Source of the DNA: Candidatus Rokubacteria bacterium RIFCSPLOWO2_02_FULL_73_56
GTDB taxonomy: Bacteria; Methylomirabilota; Methylomirabilia; Rokubacteriales; CSP1-6
Reading direction: 5' to 3'
Assembly (NCBI GenBank): GCA_001788495.1
Contig: MGCF01000132.1
Coordinates: 1-37,018 of the forward strand
DNA length: 37,018 bases
Positions 1-7,340 of this stretch are shown piece after piece. How positions within the stretch are numbered: the stretch's first letter is position 1; each line of letters begins with the position of its first letter. A program made the position numbers and the translations under genes. A model generated the notes under the pieces. That model had not been told where the DNA came from. It was given only the letters and a program-made list of their open reading frames with translations, and searched no databases.

Positions 1-10
1 CGGTCGCGGG

Positions 11-832
11 CTAGCCCGGGATCTGCGCCTCCTCGGGGAGCTCCGACCAGGTGGGCCTCCACTCGGGGACCTCGAGGCCGAACCTCTTGCACAGGCCCTG
101 CACCTCCGCCTGGAAGGCCCGGCGGACCTCGTCGTTGTCACGGAGCTTGAGCCTGAGGGCCCTGTACACCCGATTCTTCGGCGATCCCGGCCTTCCGAAA
201 ATCTTCAGCGTCCGCACGTACCACTTCTCGAACGTCCGCTGGGCCTCGGCACGGGTCGCCGGGTCGCCGGCCAGGCGCTCGACCCAGTGCTCGCCGTGGC
301 GGATGTGGAACTTCTCCTCCTTGAAGATCCCCTCGATAGCGCGCGCCCACGGGCCCCAGGAGCAGCCGCGGACGTCCTCGAGCTGGTGGCCGGCGCCGCG
401 ATCCATGCAGAAGTTGAAGAACACGAAGTCGGCCCAGGTGTCGATGGGGTAGTAGAAGATATTGACGCGCTTGTCGCTCGTGATCCGCCTCGTTCCGATG
501 TCGGCGTCGGCCTGGATCCGCATCGTGAAGGTCTCGTCGTGGTGCTGCACGTGGCGCGCGACGTCGAAGCCGAGGTCGCCGAGCAGGCCGTACATCACCG
601 CGGCGTGGCGCAGCTCGTCCTTCACGATCTGGGCGACGACGTGCTTTTCCTCGACCGTCGGCGCCTTGGCGATCCAGGGCACGTAGCCGTAGCCCCCGGC
701 GAGCTCCGAGTCCGCCTGCATGGTCATCAGGTGGACCAGGCTGTCGTGGTACTCCGGGGTCACCTCCTGGGGCGACTCGAGGCGGACGCCGCGCTCGATC
801 TTCGCCGTCATCTCCCTGGCCAGGTCGCTCAT
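11..832 (-). CDS. PaaA/PaaC-like ferritin-fold di-iron protein, orphan
   Basis: The 273-aa protein resembles the phenylacetic acid catabolic (PF05138) family, which includes the PaaA catalytic subunit of phenylacetyl-CoA epoxidase and BoxB. Visible candidate iron ligands are E43, an ExxH at E73-H76, E152 and a second ExxH at E173-H176, the spacing expected of a four-helix di-iron site. The ATG at 832 is preceded by GGAGG about 8 nt upstream. It is the last gene of a minus-strand cassette, 17 nt after the response regulator stop. No paaB, C, D or E, thioesterase or CoA ligase gene lies within view, so a complete phenylacetate epoxidase is not encoded here. The substrate is unknown; an oxygenase or hydroxylase role is inferred from the fold only. 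Confidence 0.8.
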   Translation of the reverse strand: MSDLAREMTAKIERGVRLESPQEVTPEYHDSLVHLMTMQADSELAGGYGYVPWIAKAPTVEEKHVVAQIVKDELRHAAVMYGLLGDLGFDVARHVQHHDETFTMRIQADADIGTRRITSDKRVNIFYYPIDTWADFVFFNFCMDRGAGHQLEDVRGCSWGPWARAIEGIFKEEKFHIRHGEHWVERLAGDPATRAEAQRTFEKWYVRTLKIFGRPGSPKNRVYRALRLKLRDNDEVRRAFQAEVQGLCKRFGLEVPEWRPTWSELPEEAQIPG

Positions 833-849
833 GGTGTGCCTCCGTGCGC

Positions 850-1458
850 CTAGGATACCCCACCGCCCTCGGAGGGCCCGACGTCGAGGCCGTGGCGGGC
901 GCGGAGGCGCTCGATCTCCTCACGGATGAGGCGCTCGGCAACGGCCGGGACGACCTCGCGCGCGACCTCGCGCACGGCCTCGAGCACGGCCTCCCGGAGC
1001 TCGTCCCGGCAGCAGCGCGCGACCGCCTCCCGCACCGCCTCGGCGTCCGCGGGCAGGCGGCCGTTGCCCGTCGCCTCGGGCGGCGGCGCGCCGCCGAGCG
1101 CCTGCTGGAGCGCGGCCAGCAACGCCTCGTCGCTCATGGTGTCGAGCCGCAGCGCGCCGTCGGCCAGGCCCTCGGGCGCCGGCTGGGTGCCCGCCAGCAG
1201 GAAGAGCGCGGGCAGCGCGCGGAAGCGCGTGGAGCCCCGGAGCGTGCGCAGCACGTCCACGCCGCTCACGCCGCCGCCGGGCAGCTCGGGGTCGATCAGC
1301 AGCAGGCCCACCTCCTGGTCGCGCAGGGTCCGGAGGACGTCGAAGCTCGAGGCGACCGCCGCGACGTCGAAGCCCGCCCGGCGCAGGAGGGGCTCGACCA
1401 CGCTCCGCGCGGCGGCTCGCCCGTCCGCGACCAGCACGCGGCAGGGGCCGGGCGTCAC
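850..1458 (-). CDS. Response regulator receiver (degenerate) with C-terminal helical tail
   Basis: This 202-aa protein has an N-terminal CheY-like receiver (about residues 6-122). D56 occupies the phosphoacceptor position, but the usual N-terminal acidic pair is reduced to D12-G13. The conserved Thr and Lys of the switch region are not evident either, so it may be a pseudo-receiver or be phosphorylated weakly. After a Pro/Gly-rich linker, residues 137-190 form an amphipathic helical stretch ending in EVVPAVAERLIREEIERL. From memory, this resembles tails on some deltaproteobacterial single-domain regulators; it is not a DNA-binding output domain. The start is GTG at 1458, overlapping the stop of the upstream 51-aa ORF as GTGA. 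No histidine kinase is adjacent. Confidence 0.75.
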   Translation of the reverse strand: MTPGPCRVLVADGRAAARSVVEPLLRRAGFDVAAVASSFDVLRTLRDQEVGLLLIDPELPGGGVSGVDVLRTLRGSTRFRALPALFLLAGTQPAPEGLADGALRLDTMSDEALLAALQQALGGAPPPEATGNGRLPADAEAVREAVARCCRDELREAVLEAVREVAREVVPAVAERLIREEIERLRARHGLDVGPSEGGGVS

Positions 1459-1610
1459 GGCGCGGGACGCGAGCCGGTGCGGCGAGGTGGCCCGGGGAGC
1501 CGCCGCTCGAGCGCGTCCTCGAGGTGCTCCCCCGCCCGGCCGAGCGCGGCGGCCGGCTCCTGGACGATCTCGTTCCGGATCCGGCGGTGCGCCTGCTGCG
1601 CGCGGCTCAT
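1455..1610 (-). CDS. Small ORF, 51 aa, overlapped by both neighbours
   Basis: This short ORF fills the gap between the glycosyltransferase and the response regulator. Its ATG at 1610 overlaps the upstream stop as ATGA, and its TGA overlaps the downstream GTG as GTGA, an arrangement typical of coupled reinitiation. Nearly every codon ends in G or C, as in neighbouring genes. The product is basic and probably helical, starting MSRAQQAHRRIRNEIVQEPA and ending in a Pro/Arg-rich tail, without a membrane segment or cysteines. I recognise no family. It may be a real small protein or a short relay ORF that carries ribosomes to the response regulator. Confidence 0.5.
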   Translation of the reverse strand: MSRAQQAHRRIRNEIVQEPAAALGRAGEHLEDALERRLPGPPRRTGSRPAP

Positions 1611-2746
1611 CGGAGCGACTCGTAGACCGCGAGCGTGCGCTCGACCTGCAGGCGGACGTCGAACTCGCGCACGGCGGCCTCGCGGGCGCGCGCGCCCATC
1701 GCGCGGCGCCGCGCGGGGTCGAGGAGCAGGCCGATCGCGGCGTCCGCCAGGGCGGCCGGCGTGCCCTTCGTGAGGACCCCGGTCGCGCCGTCGTGGACGA
1801 CCTCGTCCGCGCCGGGGGCGCTGACGGCGACGGTCGGCACGCCGCACGCCGCCGCCTCGGCGAGCACGAGCCCCTGCGTCTCGGTCTCGGACGCGAAGAG
1901 GAACAGGTCGGCGGCCTGGTACCACGGCGCGAGCGTGTCGTGAGCGCGCGCGCCGACGAAGCGGATGCGGCCGCCCGCCGTGAGCCCGCGCGTCACCTGC
2001 GCGAGGCGCGCGGCGTCGGTGCCGTGGCCGACGAGGGCGAGGTGCGCGCGCGGCACGGTCGCCGCGACGCGCTCGAAGGCGCCCAGCACGCGCTCCACGC
2101 TCTTCTCGGGGTCGAGGCGGCCGACGTAGAGGACGAGCGGATCGTCCGCGGGCAGCCCGAGCGCCCGGCGCGCGGCGCGCGCGTCGCCAGGGCGGAAGCG
2201 CGCGCAGTCGACGCCCGTCGGCACCACCGCGATGGGCGCGCGGACGCCGCGCCTGCGGAGCTCCTCGGCGATCGGCGTCGAGGGCGCGAGCACGGCGTCG
2301 GCGCGCGCCGCGAAGCGGCCCGAGAGCCGGAGGGCCGCCGCCTCGACCAGGCTTCGGCGCAGCAGCGGCACGTAGTGGGCGTACTTCTCGTAGCGCGTGT
2401 GGTACGTGAACACGAGCGGCCGGCGGTGGCGGCGCGCGAAGCGGCGCGCCGCGGGGCCGAGCAGGAACGGGTGGTGCGCGTGGAACACGTCGGCGTCGAG
2501 GGTCGCGACCCGGGCGGCGACCCGGCGCGAGTACGGGATCGCCAGGGCGAACTCGGGATAGGTCGCGGCCGGGATCGAGGGGTACCGCACCACGCGGCCG
2601 TCGCACGCGGCGGCGCCGGCGAAGCGGGGCGCGAACACCCAGGCCTCGTGGCCTCGCGCCTCGAGTCCGCGCCGCAGGGTCTCGACCGAGATCGTCACCC
2701 CGCCGCAGAACGGCAGGTAGTTGTTCGTGAACAGCGCGACGCGCAC
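1607..2746 (-). CDS. GT4-family glycosyltransferase, probable diacylglycerol glycosyltransferase type
   Basis: A 379-aa GT-B fold glycosyltransferase. The N-terminal acceptor domain contains a glycine-rich turn (CGGVTIS, residues 14-20). The HAHHPFLLGP and FTYHTRYEKYAHY segments (about 89-125) are characteristic of the group that includes alpha-monoglucosyldiacylglycerol synthases. The C-terminal domain has VGRLDPEKSVERV (208-220) and the EX7E motif E289-E297 followed by AAACGVPTVAV, which bind the sugar nucleotide. I place the start at GTG 2746, 11 nt after the DUF151 stop; the in-frame ATG at 2809 would run into the preceding gene. The likely role is transfer of a hexose from UDP- or GDP-sugar to a membrane lipid at the inner leaflet. 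The exact sugar and acceptor cannot be read from sequence. Confidence 0.85.
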   Translation of the reverse strand: MRVALFTNNYLPFCGGVTISVETLRRGLEARGHEAWVFAPRFAGAAACDGRVVRYPSIPAATYPEFALAIPYSRRVAARVATLDADVFHAHHPFLLGPAARRFARRHRRPLVFTYHTRYEKYAHYVPLLRRSLVEAAALRLSGRFAARADAVLAPSTPIAEELRRRGVRAPIAVVPTGVDCARFRPGDARAARRALGLPADDPLVLYVGRLDPEKSVERVLGAFERVAATVPRAHLALVGHGTDAARLAQVTRGLTAGGRIRFVGARAHDTLAPWYQAADLFLFASETETQGLVLAEAAACGVPTVAVSAPGADEVVHDGATGVLTKGTPAALADAAIGLLLDPARRRAMGARAREAAVREFDVRLQVERTLAVYESLR

Positions 2747-2757
2747 ACAGGCCCCCG

Positions 2758-3261
2758 TCAGGCCTTGTTGAACTTCTCGAAATCCTCCGGCTTGATGTTC
2801 TGCAGCCATTCCCGGAGCTGTTCCGGATCGTCGGCCTTCACCGCCTCGGGCTCCTTGGCGACCTCGAGGCTCTTGGCCTTGCGCACGACGTCCTCGTCCA
2901 CGTAGATCGGCGCGCCGACGCGGAGCGCGAGCGCGATCGCGTCGGAGGGCCTCGAGTCGACCGTGTACTCGGTCTCGCCGAGCTGGAGGTTGAGGACGGC
3001 GAAGAAGGTGTTCTCGCGGAGATCCGTCACGACGACCTTGAGCACGCGCGCCTCGAGCGTCTCGAGGATGTTCTTGATGAGGTCGTGGGTCATCGGGCGG
3101 GGCGGCGCGACCTTCTCGAGCTCGAGCGCGATCGCGTTGGCCTCGAAGATGCCGACCCAGATCTGCAGTGAGCGCCGATCCTCGTCGTCGCGCAGGATGA
3201 TGATCGGCATGTTCGACACCGCGTCGAGCGCGAGCCCGCGCACCTTCATCTCGACAAACAT
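2758..3261 (-). CDS. Bifunctional nuclease family protein (DUF151/BFN)
   Basis: The 167-aa protein belongs to the DUF151 or bifunctional nuclease family. The family pattern is visible: MKVRGLALDAVSNMPIIIL at the N-terminus, then LQIWVGIFEANAIALELE, the PRPMTHDLI segment, and SRPSDAIALALRVGAPIYV. The C-terminus (about 140-167) is a charged helical extension. The ATG at 3261 has a strong GGAGGAGG ribosome site and lies inside the 3' end of miaB (16-nt overlap), so the two are probably co-expressed. Plant and thermophile members have reported DNase/RNase activity, but the role in most bacteria is uncertain. Pairing with miaB is compatible with RNA metabolism but does not prove it. Confidence 0.9.
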   Translation of the reverse strand: MFVEMKVRGLALDAVSNMPIIILRDDEDRRSLQIWVGIFEANAIALELEKVAPPRPMTHDLIKNILETLEARVLKVVVTDLRENTFFAVLNLQLGETEYTVDSRPSDAIALALRVGAPIYVDEDVVRKAKSLEVAKEPEAVKADDPEQLREWLQNIKPEDFEKFNKA

Positions 3262-4589
3262 GCGGCCTCCTCCGGTAGCTCCGCGAGCGTTCCGCGCAGG
3301 CTGTGCGGCAGCGCCTCGCTGATGCGCACCCGCGCGAGGTCGCCGACGGCGACCCGCCCCTGCCCGTCGAAGTTGACGACGCGGTTGCAGCGGGTCCGCC
3401 CGGACAGCTCGCCCGGGTTCTTCCGCGAGGCCCCGTCCACGAGGACCTCGGCCGTCCGGCCCTCGAGCGCGCGAGCGCGCGCCGCCGCCGCGCCGGCCGT
3501 CGCCTCGAGGAGCCGCGCGTTCCGGCGGGCCTTGACGTCCTCCGGGACCTGGTCCGGGAGCGTCGCGGCGGGGGTGCCGGGGCGGCGCGAGAACCGGAAT
3601 ACGAAGGCGTTGTCGTAGCCGACGCGCTCGACCATGTCCAGCGTCTGCTCGACGTCGGCCTCGGTCTCGCCGGGGAAACCGACGATCAGGTCGGTGGAGA
3701 ACGCCATCTCGGGCACCGCCTCGCGGATCTCCGCCACGAGCTCGAGGTAGCGCTCGCGCGTGTAGCCGCGGTTCATGCGCTCGAGGACCCGGTTCGAGCC
3801 CGACTGCAGCGGCAGGTGGAACCACTCGCACACCGTGGGCACGTCGGCGAGCGCCCGGATCAGCCGGGGCGTGAGGTTGTACGGGTTCGAGGTCGTGAAC
3901 CGGATGCGCGCGATGCCGGGGACGTCGTTGACCCGCGCGAACAGCTCCGCGAGATCGGTCGGCGGTGTGAGGTCCCGGCCGTAGGCGTTCACGGTCTGGC
4001 CGAGCAGCGTCACCTCACGGCAGCCCTCGGCCGCCAGGCTTCGGACCTCGGCCACGATCGCCTCGGGCGGGTGGCTCCGCTCGCGGCCGCGCGTGCGCGG
4101 CACGACGCAGAACGTGCAGTGCTTCTCGCAGCCCTCCATCACGGTCACGAACGCCCTGAGGCGGGAGGCGCCGGCCGGCCGCGCCGTGATCTTCACCAGC
4201 GGCCCCTCGCCGGTCTCGAGCACCGCCCGGCGCTCGCGGCGGACGCGGTCCACCAGCTCGCCGACCCGCGCGATCGCGGGCGAGCCGAACACGAGGTCCA
4301 CCTGGGGCGCCCGCGCGCGGATCTCGCGCTGGTGGAGCTGCGCCATGCAGCCCATCACGCCGATGACGAGCCCGGGGTTCGCGGCCTTGAGGCCGCGGAG
4401 CTGGCCGAGCTTGGAGAACACCTTGTCCTCGGCCTTCTCGCGGATCGCGCACGTGTTGACCAGGATCAGGTCGGCGGCCCGCTCGTCGTCCGTCAGCTCC
4501 CAGCGCCTCGCCCGCAGCAGGCCAGCGACCCGCTCCGAGTCGTACTCGTTCATCTGACAGCCGTACGTGATGACGTGGAGTTTGGCCAT
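3246..4589 (-). CDS. miaB: tRNA-2-methylthio-N6-dimethylallyladenosine synthase MiaB
   Basis: A 447-aa radical-SAM methylthiotransferase that adds the ms2 group to i6A37 of tRNAs reading UNN codons. The N-terminal MTTase domain shows the three cysteines of the auxiliary cluster at C11 (YGCQMNEYDSER), C47 (NTCAIREKAEDK) and C81 (GCMAQ). The radical-SAM cluster is C154-xxx-C158-xx-C161. The C-terminal TRAM domain follows (about 375-447). The combination YGCQMNEYDSE and NTCAIREKAE separates MiaB from RimO and MtaB. Start ATG 4589; the long open frame upstream is non-coding. A promoter lies at 4626-4654. The length matches the family. Confidence 0.96.
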   Translation of the reverse strand: MAKLHVITYGCQMNEYDSERVAGLLRARRWELTDDERAADLILVNTCAIREKAEDKVFSKLGQLRGLKAANPGLVIGVMGCMAQLHQREIRARAPQVDLVFGSPAIARVGELVDRVRRERRAVLETGEGPLVKITARPAGASRLRAFVTVMEGCEKHCTFCVVPRTRGRERSHPPEAIVAEVRSLAAEGCREVTLLGQTVNAYGRDLTPPTDLAELFARVNDVPGIARIRFTTSNPYNLTPRLIRALADVPTVCEWFHLPLQSGSNRVLERMNRGYTRERYLELVAEIREAVPEMAFSTDLIVGFPGETEADVEQTLDMVERVGYDNAFVFRFSRRPGTPAATLPDQVPEDVKARRNARLLEATAGAAAARARALEGRTAEVLVDGASRKNPGELSGRTRCNRVVNFDGQGRVAVGDLARVRISEALPHSLRGTLAELPEEAACLSR

Positions 4590-4625
4590 GATCGCTGTGA
4601 GAAATCCAGCGTTTGCGCTCGCTTG

Positions 4626-4654
4626 ACCGTAGCACCCGGCCCGAGCGAAGTCAA
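4626..4654 (-). promoter_or_regulatory. Sigma70-type promoter for miaB operon
   Basis: On the minus strand, TTGACT (-35, 4654-4649) is followed after a 17-nt spacer by TACGGT (-10, 4631-4626). A TG dinucleotide one base upstream of the -10 makes it an extended -10 element. Initiation would fall near 4619, about 30 nt before the miaB ATG. It is the only such match in this spacer. Confidence 0.6.
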
Positions 4655-4658
4655 TTTG

Positions 4659-4687
4659 CGGGGAAACGCGCTGTCGGGGAAACGCGC
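4659..4687. repeat. 13-bp direct repeat upstream of miaB promoter
   Basis: CGGGGAAACGCGC occurs at 4659-4671 and again at 4675-4687, identical in all 13 positions with a 16-bp period. The pair lies immediately upstream of the -35 box of the miaB promoter, where an activator or repressor site would be expected. The rest of the 4590-4734 spacer holds only the promoter and a GC-rich inverted repeat near 4711-4734. Confidence 0.55.
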
Positions 4688-4734
4688 GCGGGGTCGGGAA
4701 CGCTCTCGGCCCCGCGGCGGCGGTGCGGCGCGGG

Positions 4735-6240
4735 CTAGTCGATCTTCGCGGGGCGGTCGCCGCGGCGCGCGCCCGCGGGCGGCGCCGTTCCCGGCGCGCC
4801 ATGGCCGTTGCCGCCGAAGGTGAGCGGCGGCCGCACCTCGAACCGGCTCTCGAGGCGGCTGCGGCGCTCCTTCCAGCCCTCCTGGTACTCGAGCTCGTCC
4901 TCGTGGAGCGTCGCCGGCTGCTTGACCCCGTGCGCGAGGCGGAACTGGATCGCGAGCTCCGAGGCGCGGCGCCGCACCTCGTCCCACGGCGTGCCCAGCG
5001 CGAACTGGTCGGAGATCGCGCCGATCCGCCCCGTGTGGATGTTGCACGACAGGGTGATCGCCGAGAGGATCGGCCCCGACCAGTAGGAGGTCTGGGAGTT
5101 GATCGGCATCGGCAGGATGTGCAGGTTGTGGCTGCCGCGGCAGTCCCCCGCGACCATCGGCGCCGCGGCCCACGGCGAGGTGAGCTCGCCCGGCGCCGGC
5201 CAGTCGCCCTGCGCGAACGCGAGGAGCACCGGGTCGTCCTTGCCGCCGTACGTGAAGCCCTTCTTGGTCTTGATGTTGTGCAGGCGCTCCGCCGAGCACA
5301 CGTAGCCGAGCTGGTCGCGCTCGCCCTTCTCGTCGCGGCTCCAGATGCGCGCGATGACGAAGCGCGACGCGCGCGTGAGCCCCTCGATGTCGTAGAGGTC
5401 CTCGGGCGCGCGGAGCGTGATGACCTTCTCCTGGAGCCCCTTGGCCAGCTCCTCCATCTTGCCGTCGAGCGCCCTCTGGTCGCGCGGGTGCGCGCCGGCC
5501 TCGATGGCCTGGGCCTTGGTGTCGAGGTCCACGATCTCCATGAGGTAGCCGCGCTTCATCTTCGAGGCGGCGACGATGAGGCCCGTGTTGAACCGCGGGA
5601 GCAGGTAGGCGCCGGTCGCGTAGTAGTTGAACGCCATCGGCTCGGTCTTGTCCGCGAACGAGACCAGGACCGTCTGCGAGGCGTTGTCCTTGCGGACCGG
5701 CAGCGGCAGGGCCACGCTCGCCGGGCCGGCGCCGCGCAGGTTGCCGGTGAACGCGTCGGCGACGAGGTCCTGCCCCGGACCGTAGAGCCCGAGCTCCGCG
5801 GCCTTGCGCGCGCCCTCCTGGAGGGCGTCCCACATGAGCCGGTCGACGACCGCCATCTCCACGGTCTCGGCCATGATGCCGGTGACCGCGACGTCGTCGC
5901 CCGTGTGCGTGACGATCAGCGAGGTGAAGATCGGCTCGTTGCCGCACCAGTTGTTGTCGAGCACGTACTTCGCGATCACCGACTTCACCTCGTCGGCGGC
6001 GACGACGTGCCCCCCGACCCCGCCGACGTCGGCCTTGGTGGCCTTGATGTAGCGCTGCACCAGCGCCGGGTTCCTGGCGAAGACGTACGCGCGGTACGAG
6101 AAGATGTTCGGCGTGCTGGTGACCGGCACCTTCTCGGCGGTCGTCTGCGGCAGCCCCGCGAGCTCGTCCCTCGACTGGTGGTACTCCGTCGGCTCGATGG
6201 GGCCCTGGCCGGCGGGTAACCCATAGCGCTGTGCGCCCAT
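4735..6240 (-). CDS. fbp: Fructose-1,6-bisphosphate aldolase/phosphatase (class V), extended form
   Basis: The 501-aa protein is recognisable as the archaeal-type bifunctional FBP aldolase/phosphatase (PF01950). This enzyme condenses triose phosphates and dephosphorylates the product to fructose 6-phosphate in gluconeogenesis. Family motifs: KADVGGVGGH (69-78), HTGDDVA (112-118), GLYGPGQDLVADAFTGNLRG (151-170), ADKTEP (196-201), and YGGKDDPV (331-338). The last contains the Tyr-x-x-Lys-Asp-Asp pattern that supplies the Schiff-base lysine (K334) and catalytic Tyr (Y331). Archaeal homologues are about 360-390 aa and start near the KAD motif. This one carries roughly 65 extra residues before it, an insertion at about 241-270 and a Pro/Gly-rich tail. 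ATG 6240 has AGGAGG about 6 nt upstream. Divergent from a SorC regulator. Confidence 0.9.
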   Translation of the reverse strand: MGAQRYGLPAGQGPIEPTEYHQSRDELAGLPQTTAEKVPVTSTPNIFSYRAYVFARNPALVQRYIKATKADVGGVGGHVVAADEVKSVIAKYVLDNNWCGNEPIFTSLIVTHTGDDVAVTGIMAETVEMAVVDRLMWDALQEGARKAAELGLYGPGQDLVADAFTGNLRGAGPASVALPLPVRKDNASQTVLVSFADKTEPMAFNYYATGAYLLPRFNTGLIVAASKMKRGYLMEIVDLDTKAQAIEAGAHPRDQRALDGKMEELAKGLQEKVITLRAPEDLYDIEGLTRASRFVIARIWSRDEKGERDQLGYVCSAERLHNIKTKKGFTYGGKDDPVLLAFAQGDWPAPGELTSPWAAAPMVAGDCRGSHNLHILPMPINSQTSYWSGPILSAITLSCNIHTGRIGAISDQFALGTPWDEVRRRASELAIQFRLAHGVKQPATLHEDELEYQEGWKERRSRLESRFEVRPPLTFGGNGHGAPGTAPPAGARRGDRPAKID

Positions 6241-6270
6241 GCAGGCCTCCTGGCGTTGTGCGGCCGCGCG

Positions 6271-6300
6271 TCCGTGGCCGAGGATTCCGTGGCTTCGGCC
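6271..6300. repeat. Direct and inverted repeats in the fbp leader, candidate operator
   Basis: TCCGTGGC occurs twice (6271-6278 and 6286-6293, 15-bp period). The inverted pair GGCCGA (6276-6281) and TCGGCC (6295-6300) overlaps it. The elements lie at and just downstream of the predicted fbp transcription start, between fbp and the divergent SorC-family gene. This is a reasonable place for the regulator to bind, or for an mRNA hairpin. No protein-binding evidence is available. Confidence 0.35.
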
Positions 6301-6330
6301 AGCATACGGGGGTACACTGGGCGACGTCAA
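6301..6330 (-). promoter_or_regulatory. Sigma70-type promoter for FBP aldolase/phosphatase
   Basis: The minus strand reads TTGACG (-35, 6330-6325), an 18-nt spacer, then TATGCT (-10, 6306-6301). Transcription would start near 6294 and give a leader of about 54 nt ending in the AGGAGG ribosome site. The promoter sits in the 104-bp divergent spacer shared with the SorC-type gene. No equally good promoter is visible in the plus direction. Confidence 0.55.
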
Positions 6331-6344
6331 GCAAGAACTTCACG

Positions 6345-7340
6345 ATGATGAAATTACTTTCTCACACGCCGCGTGAGCGCCGACAGGTGGTCCGCTGCCT
6401 GGAGCTCTACTACCGCCAGGGGCGGCAGCAGAAGGACATCGCCCGGGCGCTCGGCGTCTCGGCGGCCACGGTCTCGCGCCTGCTCAAGCGCGCGTTCGAC
6501 GAGGGGCTCGTCCGGGTCGAGCTCGACCTGCCCCGCGTGGAGGAGCTCGAGGCGGGGCTCATCGAGCGCTTCGGGCTGCGCGACGCGGTCGTCGTCGCGG
6601 CGGGCGCGCGCGGCGACCTGCGCGCCGAGCTGGGCGCGGCGGCGGCCGCCTACTTCGAGAAGACCGCCGCCCACGCCATGCGCGTGGGCCTCTCCTGCGG
6701 CTTCACGCTCTACCAGACGATCCGGCAGCTCCGGGAGCGGCGCTTCCGCGACCTGGTCCTCTACCCGCTCTCGGGCGAGAGCACGCTCAAGCTGGTCGAC
6801 CTGTTTCCGAACACGCTCGTCGGCATGATGGCGGCCAAGTACCGGCCCCACGTGACCGCCTACGCGCTGCCCGTCCAGCACCTGCTCTCCCTGCGCGAGA
6901 TCGAGCGCGAGCGGCGGCGCCTGCTGCGCGATCCGGCGATCCGGACGATCTACGAGGCCGCCCAGGACGTGGACATCGCGCTGGTGGGCATCGGCTCGAT
7001 CGCCGGCGCGACGCCGGGCTTCTGCACGCTGGCCGAGTCCTACGGGGTGAGCGTCGCGCGGCTGCGCGAGCTCGGGGTCGTCGGCGAGATCAACTACCAG
7101 CCGTTCGACGCCGCCGGGCGCATCGTCGACCGGCCCGAGCTGCGGGTGCTGATGCGGCGGATCCTGTCGGTGGGCGGCGAGCGGCTGCACGCCCTCTCGC
7201 GCCGGCCCGACCGCCACGTGGTCGCGATCGCCGGCGGGCGGGCGAAGCTCGAGGCGGTGCGCGGCGCGCTCGCGGGCCGCTTCATGAACGTCCTCGTCAC
7301 CGACGAGGACGTGGCGGCCGCGCTCCTGCGGGCCCGCTAG
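6345..7340 (+). CDS. SorC-family sugar-phosphate-responsive transcriptional regulator
   Basis: A 331-aa regulator. The N-terminal helix-turn-helix (about residues 10-55) has [23 protein letters not shown] as the recognition region. The C-terminal sugar-binding (PF04198-type) domain fills the rest, with [24 protein letters not shown] and [13 protein letters not shown] typical of the SorC/DeoR-like effector fold. SorC relatives such as CggR bind phosphorylated sugars including FBP. Lying head to head with FBP aldolase/phosphatase 104 bp away, this protein probably controls that gene in response to a glycolytic intermediate; this is inference. The start is ATG 6345 or 6348, both with weak ribosome sites. 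The stop shares the palindrome CTAG with the convergent accA stop. Confidence 0.88.
   Translation: MMKLLSHTPRERRQVVRCLELYYRQGRQQKDIARALGVSAATVSRLLKRAFDEGLVRVELDLPRVEELEAGLIERFGLRDAVVVAAGARGDLRAELGAAAAAYFEKTAAHAMRVGLSCGFTLYQTIRQLRERRFRDLVLYPLSGESTLKLVDLFPNTLVGMMAAKYRPHVTAYALPVQHLLSLREIERERRRLLRDPAIRTIYEAAQDVDIALVGIGSIAGATPGFCTLAESYGVSVARLRELGVVGEINYQPFDAAGRIVDRPELRVLMRRILSVGGERLHALSRRPDRHVVAIAGGRAKLEAVRGALAGRFMNVLVTDEDVAAALLRAR

Noticed and set aside
2747-2809. Longer start (2809) for the glycosyltransferase
   Set aside because: It would overlap the DUF151 gene by about 50 nt; GT4 homology begins right at GTG 2746.
4709-4735. Hairpin terminator after the FBP aldolase/phosphatase gene
   Set aside because: Only a 6-bp GC stem with a long loop and no U-tract; not convincing.
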